A stretch of 64,000 nt of DNA. It comes from Caloranaerobacter ferrireducens. GTDB lineage: Bacteria > Bacillota > Clostridia > Tissierellales > Thermohalobacteraceae. Each line of letters begins with the position of its first letter. Position 1 is the first letter of the stretch. Made by a program: the position numbers and the translations under genes. Location of the stretch: positions 496,001 through 560,000 of the forward strand of contig NZ_MDJR01000001.1 of NCBI RefSeq assembly GCF_001730685.1. The letters run 5' to 3'. The notes under the pieces are model-generated. The model was not told the origin of the DNA and did not search any database. It saw only the letters and a list, made by a program, of their open reading frames with translations. This document shows positions 26,495 through 33,756 of the stretch, in pieces.

Positions 26495-27757
26495 ATGAAT
26501 CAATTAAAAGAAAAGAGAGAAATTTCATTAAAGAGGGCGGCTGAGTTAAAATCAAGGATTGATGATTATTTAGAGGTTAGAGAGTCTATACCTAGAGGTC
26601 TTTATATGCAGGATAAATTTGAGGAATTAAAAAAGAAGATATTAGATGTGCTCGGTGGAACACAGGAAGATTGGAATGACTATAAATGGCAATTATCTAA
26701 TAGGATAACGGATGTTGAAACTTTAAGTAAAATATTAAATTTAACTGAAAAGGAAAAGAAAGAAATTGAGGAAGTCGGCAAAAGATATAGATGGGCTATA
26801 TCACCTTACTACGCAAGCTTGATGGACCCTGATGATAGATTTGATCCGATAAGGCTTATGGCTATACCTATCTTTGCAGAATTGGCAGGTGATAGCGGTG
26901 AAAGCGATCCTATGGGAGAAGAATATACAAATCCTGCAGGTAGTATAACAAGAAGATATCCTGACCGTTTGATTATTAACGTTACTAATGAGTGTGCTAT
27001 GTATTGCAGACACTGCCAAAGAAGGAGAAATATCGGACAAAAAGATGAACACAAATCTACTGCTGTTATAGAAGAATCAATTAAGTATATTAGAGAAAAT
27101 AAAGAAATTAGAGATGTACTTATTACAGGGGGAGACCCTCTTACACTACCTGATCATAGATTAGAATGGGTACTAAAAGAGTTAAGAGCAATTCCTCACG
27201 TTGAAATAATAAGAATTGGTTCAAGGACCCCAGTAACTATGCCGCAAAGAATTACTGATGAGTTAGTAAATATGTTAAAGAAATACCATCCAATATATCT
27301 AAATACTCATTTTAATCATCCAAAAGAAGTAACTGAAGAAGCTAAAAAAGCTTGTGAAAAGTTGGCAAATGCAGGTATACCTTTAGGTAACCAAGCAGTT
27401 CTATTAAACGGTATTAATAATGATAAATTTGTTATGAGAGCTTTAAATCATGAATTATTGAAAATAAGAGTTAAGCCGTATTATATATTCCATGCTAAAC
27501 ATGTAATTGGTACATTACATTTTAATACTTCTGTGGATGATGGGTTGGAAATTATGGAATATTTGAGAGGCTATACTTCAGGTATGGCTATACCGACTTA
27601 TATTATAAATGCACCTAAAGGGCAAGGTAAAACGCCTATATTACCGCAGTATTTAATTTCTAGAGGTAAGGATTACTGTATGATAAGAACATGGGAAGGT
27701 AAAGTAATAAAATATGAAAACCATCCAACAAAAGATATTAGAGAAATATTAAGTTAA
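26495..27757 (+). CDS. eam: glutamate 2,3-aminomutase (radical SAM, PLP)
   Basis: 420 aa. Converts L-glutamate to beta-glutamate, a compatible solute, in the cytosol. The radical-SAM cluster motif is C167-AMY-C171-RH-C174, and the PLP lysine is K379 in PKGQGKTP. The protein looks like lysine 2,3-aminomutase overall. However, the two aspartates that bind the lysine side chain there (Asp293 and Asp330 in the Clostridium subterminale enzyme) are K335 (FHAKHVIG) and N372 (IINAPKG) here. That Lys/Asn pair is the published signature of glutamate 2,3-aminomutase from C. difficile. No beta-lysine acetyltransferase (ablB) or lysine-fermentation genes lie nearby, which agrees. It has a perfect promoter, a long leader and its own terminator. 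Confidence 0.9.
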   Translation: MNQLKEKREISLKRAAELKSRIDDYLEVRESIPRGLYMQDKFEELKKKILDVLGGTQEDWNDYKWQLSNRITDVETLSKILNLTEKEKKEIEEVGKRYRWAISPYYASLMDPDDRFDPIRLMAIPIFAELAGDSGESDPMGEEYTNPAGSITRRYPDRLIINVTNECAMYCRHCQRRRNIGQKDEHKSTAVIEESIKYIRENKEIRDVLITGGDPLTLPDHRLEWVLKELRAIPHVEIIRIGSRTPVTMPQRITDELVNMLKKYHPIYLNTHFNHPKEVTEEAKKACEKLANAGIPLGNQAVLLNGINNDKFVMRALNHELLKIRVKPYYIFHAKHVIGTLHFNTSVDDGLEIMEYLRGYTSGMAIPTYIINAPKGQGKTPILPQYLISRGKDYCMIRTWEGKVIKYENHPTKDIREILS

Positions 27758-27773
27758 TATAGTTTTTAAGACT

Positions 27774-27800
27774 AAAAAAAGGAGCATTTTGCTCCTTTTT
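27774..27800. terminator. bidirectional terminator
   Basis: An A run, then GGAGC (27781-27785) pairing with GCTCC (27791-27795) and a T run. The A/T flanks extend the stem to about 10 bp. It serves eam and the convergent acidic-protein gene. Confidence 0.88.
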
Positions 27801-28172
27801 CTAATACTCTTCCATTTCTGATTCGTCACCATATTCATCTACAAAATCATCGTCAAAAAATTTACTATACTCTTCTTCTAAGATATCATCCAATTCTCCA
27901 TTTTGTAGATTTTCAAGTTTTTCAATTACAAAATTGTAAGAATCAATTAGTCCCTCATTATCAAAAATTTCACTTATTTCTTCTAACGTTTCTATAGCAA
28001 TATGTATTATATCGGAAAGGTCATTGACTTCAATACCTGACTCTTCATATTCTTTTTCGGAGATGAGGTTTGATATTAATTCTAGGGCTTGTTCAACGTC
28101 ATTATTATTGCTGTAGTAAATTTCGTCATATAGTCTGTTTAGTTCGTTAACTTGTATTTTATTCTTATCCAT
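27801..28172 (-). CDS. hypothetical acidic protein, 123 aa
   Basis: Strongly acidic helical protein (many Glu/Asp, ending in a tail with FFDDDFVDEYGDESEMEEY). It has no signal peptide and no membrane segment. The N-terminal part has Leu/Ile spaced as amphipathic helices (VEQALELISNLIS, LSDIIHIAIETLEEI). I recognise no family. AGGGAGGTTTC precedes the ATG. It is a monocistronic gene converging on eam and ending at the shared terminator. The composition suggests a soluble cytosolic protein that binds a basic partner, but that is a guess. Confidence 0.7.
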   Translation of the reverse strand: MDKNKIQVNELNRLYDEIYYSNNNDVEQALELISNLISEKEYEESGIEVNDLSDIIHIAIETLEEISEIFDNEGLIDSYNFVIEKLENLQNGELDDILEEEYSKFFDDDFVDEYGDESEMEEY

Positions 28173-28359
28173 CTAGAAACCTCCCTGTTTTTTATTTATA
28201 ATATATATGTGTTTACTGCATTATATGAATGATAAGTTATATTATTCCATGAAAAATTTAGCTTAATTCGGGGATTTTGTTAACTAGCAATTCAATTTTA
28301 AATCATTAACAAACTAATTTCAATACCTAAATTAATTTTAATCTCTGGAGGGGTTCGAA

Positions 28360-28545
28360 ATGAAAAAATTTGAATACAAAATTGAAAATTTTAAAACACA
28401 TGGAGCTGTAAAATTAGTATTAACACCTGAACATGAGAAAAAAATGAATGAGCTAGGAGAGCAAGGTTGGGAGTTAGTATCAATGAATAGTATTCTTAAT
28501 GGTAGAAATTTTATAGCTGTATTTAAAAGAGAAAAGTTAACTTAG
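28360..28545 (+). CDS. DUF4177-like small protein, 61 aa
   Basis: Starts with KKFEYKIENF and contains the core MNELGEQGWELVSM followed by a strand pair ending in FIAVFKRE. This is the pattern of the DUF4177 family (short alpha/beta proteins with an LGxxGWELV motif), whose function is unknown. The ribosome site is CTGGAGGGG. It overlaps no other gene and is followed 13 bases later by a 36-residue membrane peptide, so the two are probably one transcript. Confidence 0.82.
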   Translation: MKKFEYKIENFKTHGAVKLVLTPEHEKKMNELGEQGWELVSMNSILNGRNFIAVFKREKLT

Positions 28546-28558
28546 GGTGATGATATAG

Positions 28559-28669
28559 ATGTTTAAAAGTGAAATCTTAGAAAAAGGGTTAGGACAATTA
28601 TATATCTATATAGGAATAGTGATACTTACTTTTGCTCTAAAAAGATATGGAAGAAAAAAATATAAATAG
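28559..28669 (+). CDS. putative 36-residue single-pass membrane peptide
   Basis: ATG at 28559, stop TAG at 28667-28669. The product has one hydrophobic segment (LYIYIGIVILTFAL) flanked by a charged N-terminus (MFKSEILEKG) and a strongly basic tail (KRYGRKKYK), as expected for a small membrane protein with its C-terminus inside. GGGTGAT at 28545-28551 is a fair ribosome site. It sits 13 bases after the DUF4177-like gene. Its reality rests on composition and position only. Confidence 0.5.
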   Translation: MFKSEILEKGLGQLYIYIGIVILTFALKRYGRKKYK

Positions 28670-28769
28670 TAAATTTAACCCCCTCTTTAAATATAAGTAG
28701 TAAAGAATATTAGTTATTTCAGATTCTTTATGAAAAATTATGCTTTTGTTTTTCGTTTTATAATTTGAC

Positions 28770-28797
28770 GAATAGCGAATGACTAATGACTAACGAC
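28770..28797. repeat. degenerate heptamer tandem repeat, copy 1
   Basis: Four consecutive 7-base units, GAATAGC, GAATGAC, TAATGAC and TAACGAC. In another phase the unit is TGACTAA, which also occurs in the second copy at 44242-44283. The repeat is intergenic, just before the amidase gene. It resembles the heptameric short tandem repeats known from cyanobacteria. Confidence 0.6.
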
Positions 28798-28820
28798 GAT
28801 AATTTAAGGAGGGGGTCAAT

Positions 28821-29390
28821 TTGAAAATATGTGTTGATGCTGGACATGGTGGAAGAGATTTTGGAGCTGTAGGATATGGCTTAAGTGAAAAAGATATAAA
28901 TTTAGATATTTCTACTAGGTTTGAAAAATTGCTAAAGAAAAAGGGTTATGAAGTAGTAATGACTAGAAGAAAAGATATTACTTTATCGCCAAAAGAAAGG
29001 GTTAAAAAAATAAATGGTTTGGAATGTGATTTAGTAATATCAATACACAACAACGGTTCAAATAACAATAAAGCTAATGGTTGTGAAGTAATTTATCCTT
29101 ATAAATCATTAATAGGGGAAAAGCTAAGCAGAGATATTTTGTTTAATATCTCAAGTTTGGGTTTTTCTGCTCGAAGGGTATACTATAGATTAAATAATAG
29201 AGGGAAAGATTATTACTACATTATAAGAGAAATAGAGACATTGTCTATAATAGTAGAGTGTGCATTTATGACTAACTACAAAGATAATATGTTGTTAAGG
29301 CAAGATTTTATAAGAAAGCGTATAGCAGAAGCTATAGCTAAAGCTGTAATTAGATACAATAACTTTTTTAAAACCTCCTTCATATTATAA
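28821..29390 (+). CDS. N-acetylmuramoyl-L-alanine amidase, Amidase_3 family
   Basis: 189 aa. Zinc hydrolase that cleaves the bond between MurNAc and the stem peptide of peptidoglycan. Catalytic elements are DAGHGG (His ligand), the Glu in GLSEKDINL, ISIHNNG (second His) and IVECAFMTN (catalytic Glu). The protein consists of the catalytic domain alone, with no signal peptide and no wall-binding repeats. Phage endolysins and some cell lytic enzymes have this form, and it fits the holin-like gene 25 bases downstream. The start codon is TTG, supported by AAGGAGG at 28806-28812. The last codons include ACCTCC, which can pair with the holin gene's ribosome site. Confidence 0.92.
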   Translation: MKICVDAGHGGRDFGAVGYGLSEKDINLDISTRFEKLLKKKGYEVVMTRRKDITLSPKERVKKINGLECDLVISIHNNGSNNNKANGCEVIYPYKSLIGEKLSRDILFNISSLGFSARRVYYRLNNRGKDYYYIIREIETLSIIVECAFMTNYKDNMLLRQDFIRKRIAEAIAKAVIRYNNFFKTSFIL

Positions 29391-29412
29391 TGTAAAAGTA
29401 TAAAGGAGGTTT
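29371..29412 (+). promoter_or_regulatory. inverted repeat hiding the holin-like gene's ribosome site
   Basis: AAACCTCCTT (29371-29380), inside the last codons of the amidase gene, is exactly complementary to AAGGAGGTTT (29403-29412), which contains the Shine-Dalgarno sequence of the next gene. The loop is 22 bases. A ribosome finishing the amidase (stop at 29388-29390) would melt the stem, so this looks like translational coupling. Confidence 0.6.
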
Positions 29413-29415
29413 GCT

Positions 29416-29712
29416 ATGGATTTTCAAGCTTATGATATTTCTGTTGTTCCTTTAATAATGTTTTTGACTAAGCTAGCTCAGGATTTAGGTTTACCTAAAA
29501 AGTTTTGTCCTTTGGTATCTTTGATTTTAGGCATAATTATTGGCATAGCTTACTTTGCACCTAACAATATTCTGAAAGGAATAATAATAGGAATTTTCTT
29601 AGCAGCTTCATCAGTAGGTTTTTATAGTGGAACTAAGAATGTATATCAAGGATATAAGCTAAAAAGTAGCAAGAAGAGTAAGAGTAAAAGGAAAAATAAT
29701 AATAAAACATAA
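29416..29712 (+). CDS. holin-like small membrane protein, 98 aa
   Basis: Three probable hydrophobic segments: residues 9-22 (VVPLIMFLTKLAQD, weaker), 31-47 (CPLVSLILGIIIGIAYF) and 53-69 (LKGIIIGIFLAASSVGF). A highly basic Lys/Ser/Arg/Asn tail follows (SSKKSKSKRKNNNK). Size, topology and the P-x-x-x-x-P-L-V-S/I-x-x-G pattern resemble phage holins of the Listeria A118 Hol118 type, and it directly follows an amidase as in a lysis cassette. The perfect AAGGAGGTTTGCT site is paired with the amidase 3' end. No other phage genes are nearby, so this may be a domesticated lysis pair or a release system for spores or toxins. Confidence 0.65.
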   Translation: MDFQAYDISVVPLIMFLTKLAQDLGLPKKFCPLVSLILGIIIGIAYFAPNNILKGIIIGIFLAASSVGFYSGTKNVYQGYKLKSSKKSKSKRKNNNKT

Positions 29713-29756
29713 AAAATGTAACGGTACAATAACAATACAATTTCTTAAATCCTCCC

Positions 29757-29784
29757 TTGACTACCGATACAATTTTGATATAAT
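29757..29784 (+). promoter_or_regulatory. sigma-A promoter of the ECF S-component gene
   Basis: TTGACT (29757-29762), 16-base spacer, TATAAT (29779-29784). The leader to the start codon is only about 40 bases, so no riboswitch fits between. Confidence 0.8.
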
Positions 29785-29827
29785 TATATTAAAGAACAAT
29801 ACATTACATTAATAGGGGGGACTTTTC

Positions 29828-30616
29828 TTGCAAAACAATAGTATAAAAAAATTAACTTATGGTGGATTAATGATAGCTCTTGTTTTTGTAGCTACAGCTA
29901 TTATACCTCAAATTCCAGTTCCTTTTACTGAAGGTTACATACATGCTGGAGATAGCATGATTTTTGTAGCTGCGATTTTATTAGGCTGGAAATATGGTGC
30001 TATAGCAGGAGGTTTAGGTTCTTCTTTAGCTGATATATATCTAGGATATACACATTGGGCAATTCCGACTTTGATTATTAAAGGAATAATGGGAGCGATA
30101 GTAGGTTTTATAGTTAAAGATATAGAAGAAGGTAGTTTAGCAAAAGTTAAAAAGTTTTTAACAGTTATTATAGGTGGCGGATGGGTATTCTTTGGTGTAG
30201 CTTTAAAGAATTATTTAGCTGTTAAGTTAGGAAATTTACAAACTTCTGAACTTGCAAACTATTTAGTTGAAAAATTTGATTTAAAAGGTATTAGTGAATT
30301 ACAAGCATTGGTAGATAAAGTACAAACTTCATTGTTAGTTGCTATTATTTTAATCCCATTATTCGTTATTGTTTTAAGTTTAATACTAAAGAGACAAGGA
30401 AAAGAAATGATTAGTGTGAGTAATCTTATGGGGATGACTTTAGCTGGATTATGGATGGTTATAGGATATTATATAGCTGGAGGAATTTTGAAGGGAAACA
30501 TGATAGTTCCTATTTTCAGTGTACCAGCTAATATTCTGCAATTTGTTGGAGGCTTAATAATTGCTTATCCTGTTGTTTTAGGACTAAAAAGAACAAAATA
30601 TATTAAAAATATCTAG
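29828..30616 (+). CDS. ECF transporter S component, substrate unknown
   Basis: 262 aa, about six hydrophobic helices. Membrane substrate-binding subunit of an energy-coupling-factor importer. The N-terminal region (LMIALVFVATAIIPQIPVPF, GYIHAGDSMIFVAAILLGWKYG, GGLGSSLADI, then WAIPTLIIKG) matches the PF07155-type S components. Members are annotated from little evidence as riboflavin or other vitamin carriers, and no vitamin riboswitch precedes the gene to name the cargo. The shared energising module (EcfA, EcfA', EcfT) is not in this window, as expected for group II systems. The start is TTG at 29828 after TAGGGGGGAC. A strong terminator follows, so the gene is monocistronic. Confidence 0.82.
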   Translation: MQNNSIKKLTYGGLMIALVFVATAIIPQIPVPFTEGYIHAGDSMIFVAAILLGWKYGAIAGGLGSSLADIYLGYTHWAIPTLIIKGIMGAIVGFIVKDIEEGSLAKVKKFLTVIIGGGWVFFGVALKNYLAVKLGNLQTSELANYLVEKFDLKGISELQALVDKVQTSLLVAIILIPLFVIVLSLILKRQGKEMISVSNLMGMTLAGLWMVIGYYIAGGILKGNMIVPIFSVPANILQFVGGLIIAYPVVLGLKRTKYIKNI

Positions 30617-30650
30617 AAGTCTCAGGGTTTACAGCCTGAGACTTTTTCTT
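30617..30650 (+). terminator. rho-independent terminator
   Basis: AAGTCTCAGG (30617-30626) pairs perfectly with CCTGAGACTT (30635-30644), with an 8-base loop and a TTTTTCTTT tail. Ends the ECF S-component transcript. Confidence 0.93.
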
Positions 30651-30718
30651 TATACTTATAATCATAAAATAGATAAGGAAGAATAAAATAAGAGTAGCTT
30701 TATATTGGGAGGGATTAG

Positions 30719-31453
30719 ATGAAATTAACGGTATTAGGCAATAATGGACCTTATCCTAGACCAGGAGGAGCCTGTTCAGGATATTTGCTTGAAACTGACA
30801 ATAAAAGAATTTTGATCGACTGCGGGAATGGAGTACTATCTAGATTGCTTAAAATATGCAGTATTAAGGACATTGATATTATCATACTTACTCATTTACA
30901 TAGTGACCATATAAGTGATATTATGGTCATGAAATATGCAATAGGTGTTAATAAAATGAAAGGCAAATATAATATAACTATACCTTTATATGTACCTACT
31001 GATGACTACGAAATGGTAAAAAGGCTTAATTATAATAATTCGTTCAATATAATTCCGATAGAAGAAAATACTATTATCAATTTGGGAGATATTGAGATTA
31101 CTTTTAGAAGGATGAAACATCCAATTAAGACTTTTGCTGTTAAAGTAAGAAAAGGTGGAAAAACTTTTGTATATTCATCAGATACTTCATACAATGAATC
31201 TTTAATAGATTTTTCGAAAAATGCTGATTTGCTGCTTTGTGAAGCGGGAATACTTGAAGAAGATAGAGAAGATAATGCTCCACATTTATCTGCTAAACAG
31301 GCTGGTGAGATTGGTAAAAAAGCGGGAGTAAAAAGGTTAATATTGACTCACTTCTGGCCAGAATATAATTTAGAAAGAGTAAAGATAGAAGCTAGTCAAA
31401 CATTTGATTCAATCTTAGAACTTAGTCAGGAGATGAAAGCTTATTATATTTAA
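30719..31453 (+). CDS. metallo-beta-lactamase fold hydrolase, RNase Z/YhfI-like
   Basis: 244 aa. The dinuclear zinc motif is THLHSDHISD, with further ligands at MKHP, SSDTSYN and the late LTHFWPEY. The N-terminus (KLTVLGNNGPYPRPGGACSGYLL) and overall layout match the RNase Z-like branch that includes Bacillus YhfI, whose physiological substrates are not known. It lacks the long flexible exosite arm of true tRNase Z, so 3' tRNA processing is not implied. The ATG at 30719 follows TTGGGAGGGATT. It converges on the minus-strand transporter pair, separated by a stem-loop. Confidence 0.85.
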   Translation: MKLTVLGNNGPYPRPGGACSGYLLETDNKRILIDCGNGVLSRLLKICSIKDIDIIILTHLHSDHISDIMVMKYAIGVNKMKGKYNITIPLYVPTDDYEMVKRLNYNNSFNIIPIEENTIINLGDIEITFRRMKHPIKTFAVKVRKGGKTFVYSSDTSYNESLIDFSKNADLLLCEAGILEEDREDNAPHLSAKQAGEIGKKAGVKRLILTHFWPEYNLERVKIEASQTFDSILELSQEMKAYYI

Positions 31454-31458
31454 AATAA

Positions 31459-31500
31459 GAAAAAAGAGGATTAGAGATTTGCTCTAATCCTCAAAATTTT
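31459..31500. terminator. strong stem-loop, terminator of the minus-strand transporter operon
   Basis: GAGGATTAGAG (31466-31476) pairs with CTCTAATCCTC (31482-31492). On the minus strand the stem is followed by a TTTTTT run (complement of 31459-31465), so it terminates the transporter operon. On the plus strand the T run is interrupted. Confidence 0.88.
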
Positions 31501-31673
31501 ATGCCCCAAAATCTTTCTTCTTCTAGAAGAACTTTTTGAGTTAATCCGTTATTTTGTAAATTTGAAATTATATTTTTATGATGAGGAGTTTCTATAAATT
31601 TAATACCCAAGAGCATTGCCAAACAAAATCCTAAGAGTATCAAATCAACCAATGTTCTATTCTGTTTTAACAT
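31491..31673 (-). CDS. small membrane protein, 60 aa, downstream of transporter
   Basis: One transmembrane segment (LVDLILLGFCLAMLLGIKFI, residues 8-27) followed by a short soluble tail ending EEERFWGIKF. A very good ribosome site (AGGAGGAA) precedes the ATG. The gene starts 11 bases after the stop of the ArsB/NhaD-like transporter on the same strand and ends within the operon terminator. No homologous family is recognised. Position suggests an accessory subunit or modulator of the transporter, which is inference. Confidence 0.65.
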   Translation of the reverse strand: MLKQNRTLVDLILLGFCLAMLLGIKFIETPHHKNIISNLQNNGLTQKVLLEEERFWGIKF

Positions 31674-31684
31674 AAATATTCCTC

Positions 31685-32962
31685 CTAGATATAAAATACT
31701 ATCAAGTATGCTGTAGAGATTAAAATAGATATAATCATAATGGGGAAACCAACTTTAATAAAATCTATAAATGTAAGCCTATATTTTGTTTTTTCCAACA
31801 TACCAGCAACAATTACATTAGCTGATGCACCAACTAAGCTACCGTTTCCTCCTAAGCAAGCACCTAAAGCTAAAGCCCACCAAAGAGGGATAACGTTAAT
31901 ATTTGACATAGCTCCAATACTTTTTATTAATGGAATCATTGTTGCAACAAAAGGAATATTATCAATGAATGCTGAAGCAATAGCAGATACCCAAATAATC
32001 ATTAAAGTAGTTAGGAAAAGATTACCTTTTGTTAAGAAAACTACTTTTTCTGCTATGGCTTCTATAATACCAACTTCCTCTAGAGCACCAACTAGAATAA
32101 ATAGTCCTGCGAAGAAAAAAATAGTAGTCCATTCTAATTCAATTAAAATTTCTTCTGGATTTATTTTACTTAAAACTAGTAACACAGAAGCACCTATAAG
32201 TGCTACTGTAGCTGATTCAAATTCGAAAATTTGATGTAATGTAAAGCCTATTATAGTTAGTCCTAAGACTATTAAACTTTTTCTAAGTAGAGCATAGTCT
32301 TTTATAGCTTTATATTCATCAAAATCCATTATATGCTTTTTGTGTTCTTCATCGACACTAAGCTCTTTACCATATATTAATTTTAATATAAAAATTACAA
32401 CTATAAAGATAATTACTACTACTGGACCTAAATTAAAAAGAAAATCAAGAAAACCTAAACCAGTTGCGCTACCAATCATAATGTTGGGAGGGTCACCAAT
32501 TAATGTAGCTGTTCCACCAATATTTGCAGAAAGTATTTCAGGTAGTAAGAATGGTATTGGATTAAGATTTAATGTGTCAGTAATAACTAAAGTAACTGGT
32601 GCAATTAATAGAACTGTAGTTACATTATCTAAAAGTGCTGATGAAATAGCAGTTATTATTGAAAAGGATAAAATAATTTTCCACGGATCGCCTTTAGCTA
32701 ACTTTGCTGATTTAATAGCAATATATTGAAATACTCCCGTTCGTTTAGTTATAGTTACAATAATCATCATGCCGATTAATAATCCTATCGTATTAAAATC
32801 GATAGATTCAAAGGCGTATTCCTGACTGATTACTTTAAGACCTAGCATTATTGCTGCACCTAATAGTGCAACTGCAGTTCTGTTAATTTTTTCAGAAATA
32901 ATGAAAGCATAAGTTAATATAAATACAATCGCAGCGATATAAACATGAGAATTTGTTAGCAT
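31685..32962 (-). CDS. ArsB/NhaD-type ion transporter
   Basis: 425 aa, about 11-12 transmembrane helices. Member of the ion-transporter superfamily that includes ArsB, the NhaD sodium/proton antiporters and the citrate/dicarboxylate permeases. Two inverted halves carry the hallmark loops ANIGGTATLIGDPPNIMIG in the first and GGNGSLVGASANVIVAG in the second, with conserved acidic sites at SALLDNVTTVLL and SAFIDNIPFVA. Sodium/proton exchange or organic anion uptake are the best guesses, and the exact ion is unresolved. I start at the ATG at 32962 because AAAGGAGTTGTTGAT lies just before it. An upstream ATG would add MCTYLKGVVD and overlap that site. Co-transcribed with the 60-aa protein. Confidence 0.88.
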   Translation of the reverse strand: MLTNSHVYIAAIVFILTYAFIISEKINRTAVALLGAAIMLGLKVISQEYAFESIDFNTIGLLIGMMIIVTITKRTGVFQYIAIKSAKLAKGDPWKIILSFSIITAISSALLDNVTTVLLIAPVTLVITDTLNLNPIPFLLPEILSANIGGTATLIGDPPNIMIGSATGLGFLDFLFNLGPVVVIIFIVVIFILKLIYGKELSVDEEHKKHIMDFDEYKAIKDYALLRKSLIVLGLTIIGFTLHQIFEFESATVALIGASVLLVLSKINPEEILIELEWTTIFFFAGLFILVGALEEVGIIEAIAEKVVFLTKGNLFLTTLMIIWVSAIASAFIDNIPFVATMIPLIKSIGAMSNINVIPLWWALALGACLGGNGSLVGASANVIVAGMLEKTKYRLTFIDFIKVGFPIMIISILISTAYLIVFYI

Positions 32963-33129
32963 ATCAACAACTCCTTTTAAATATGTACACACGAATATTA
33001 TTTTACTCCTATATTAGAATAATTTAAAATCTTATTTGTAACTCTGACATGTTAAATTAACTAATATTTCATTATTATTTTAGAATATCTCCAAAATTCA
33101 TACTTATACTAATTATTTTGAAAATTCAA

Positions 33130-33150
33130 AAAACGGCCAAAGGCCGTTTT
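33130..33150. terminator. stem-loop terminator
   Basis: AAAACGGCC (33130-33138) pairs with GGCCGTTTT (33142-33150) around a 3-base loop. It lies just beyond the stop of the minus-strand 159-aa gene, and T's are present on that strand. Confidence 0.85.
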
Positions 33151-33154
33151 GTAA

Positions 33155-33634
33155 CTAAAGAGTTTCTGGATCTTTTTTAAAATAAACTCTTTTACAGTTA
33201 TTTTTAGCTTCTTTGATAATGTCTTGTATTTCTTTAATTTTAGATTTTATTGAATCAGCACATTCACGTGGTACGTTATAATAAAGGTAAAGGTCTTCAA
33301 AATTTCTAATGGTTTTGCTCATTTCTTTATTTATTTCAACAAATAAATCGAATACTCTAGAGTTTTTTGCATTTTTGAATTGCTCGATATCGATTTTTAT
33401 TGTTTCAATTACATCTTCTTCACTTTTAAAAGTACCTGCAGGTTCAGGATAAGGTTCTATCCTTTCCAAAAAATATTTATTATTTTTATTAACGTTATAT
33501 ACATATGAAATCTTTGTTCCATCTAAATCAAATGTAACATAGCACATATAAGAGTTTATCACATCAATCTTAGCTCCCATTTGCGTAAGTATCATATCAT
33601 GCCTATTTACTTCTGCTTTCATATATCTTCTCAT
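33155..33634 (-). CDS. hypothetical protein, 159 aa
   Basis: Soluble-looking protein. The N-terminal half has two to three beta strands (IDVINSYMCYVTFDLDGTKISYVYNV) and a short acidic loop. The C-terminal half is helical (SKTIRNFEDLYLYYNVP, then SIKSKIKEIQDIIKEA). I use the ATG at 33634 because AAGGAGGTACT lies just upstream. A longer frame (from 33676) starts before that site. No family is recognised. Transcribed alone, opposite to comEC. Confidence 0.68.
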   Translation of the reverse strand: MRRYMKAEVNRHDMILTQMGAKIDVINSYMCYVTFDLDGTKISYVYNVNKNNKYFLERIEPYPEPAGTFKSEEDVIETIKIDIEQFKNAKNSRVFDLFVEINKEMSKTIRNFEDLYLYYNVPRECADSIKSKIKEIQDIIKEAKNNCKRVYFKKDPETL

Positions 33635-33756
33635 AAATAGTACCTCCTTAATAAACTTAAAATAATTATACCACAATTTTGAAAATTAGAAACATTTAAC
33701 AAAAAAATTTTTAAAATGATATAATTATTTTAAGTATATTTTAATGGGGTTTTAGT

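Noticed and set aside
26495-27757. Annotation as lysine 2,3-aminomutase (KamA)
   Set aside because: The lysine-binding aspartates are replaced by Lys and Asn, and no beta-lysine or lysine-fermentation genes are adjacent.
28770-28797. CRISPR or direct repeats of a mobile element
   Set aside because: Units are only 7 bases, contiguous and degenerate, without spacers. There is no transposase or terminal inverted repeat nearby.
31740-32729. Plus-strand open frames opposite the ArsB/NhaD-type transporter
   Set aside because: Products are low-complexity shadows of membrane helices. The minus-strand gene has family motifs and a good start.
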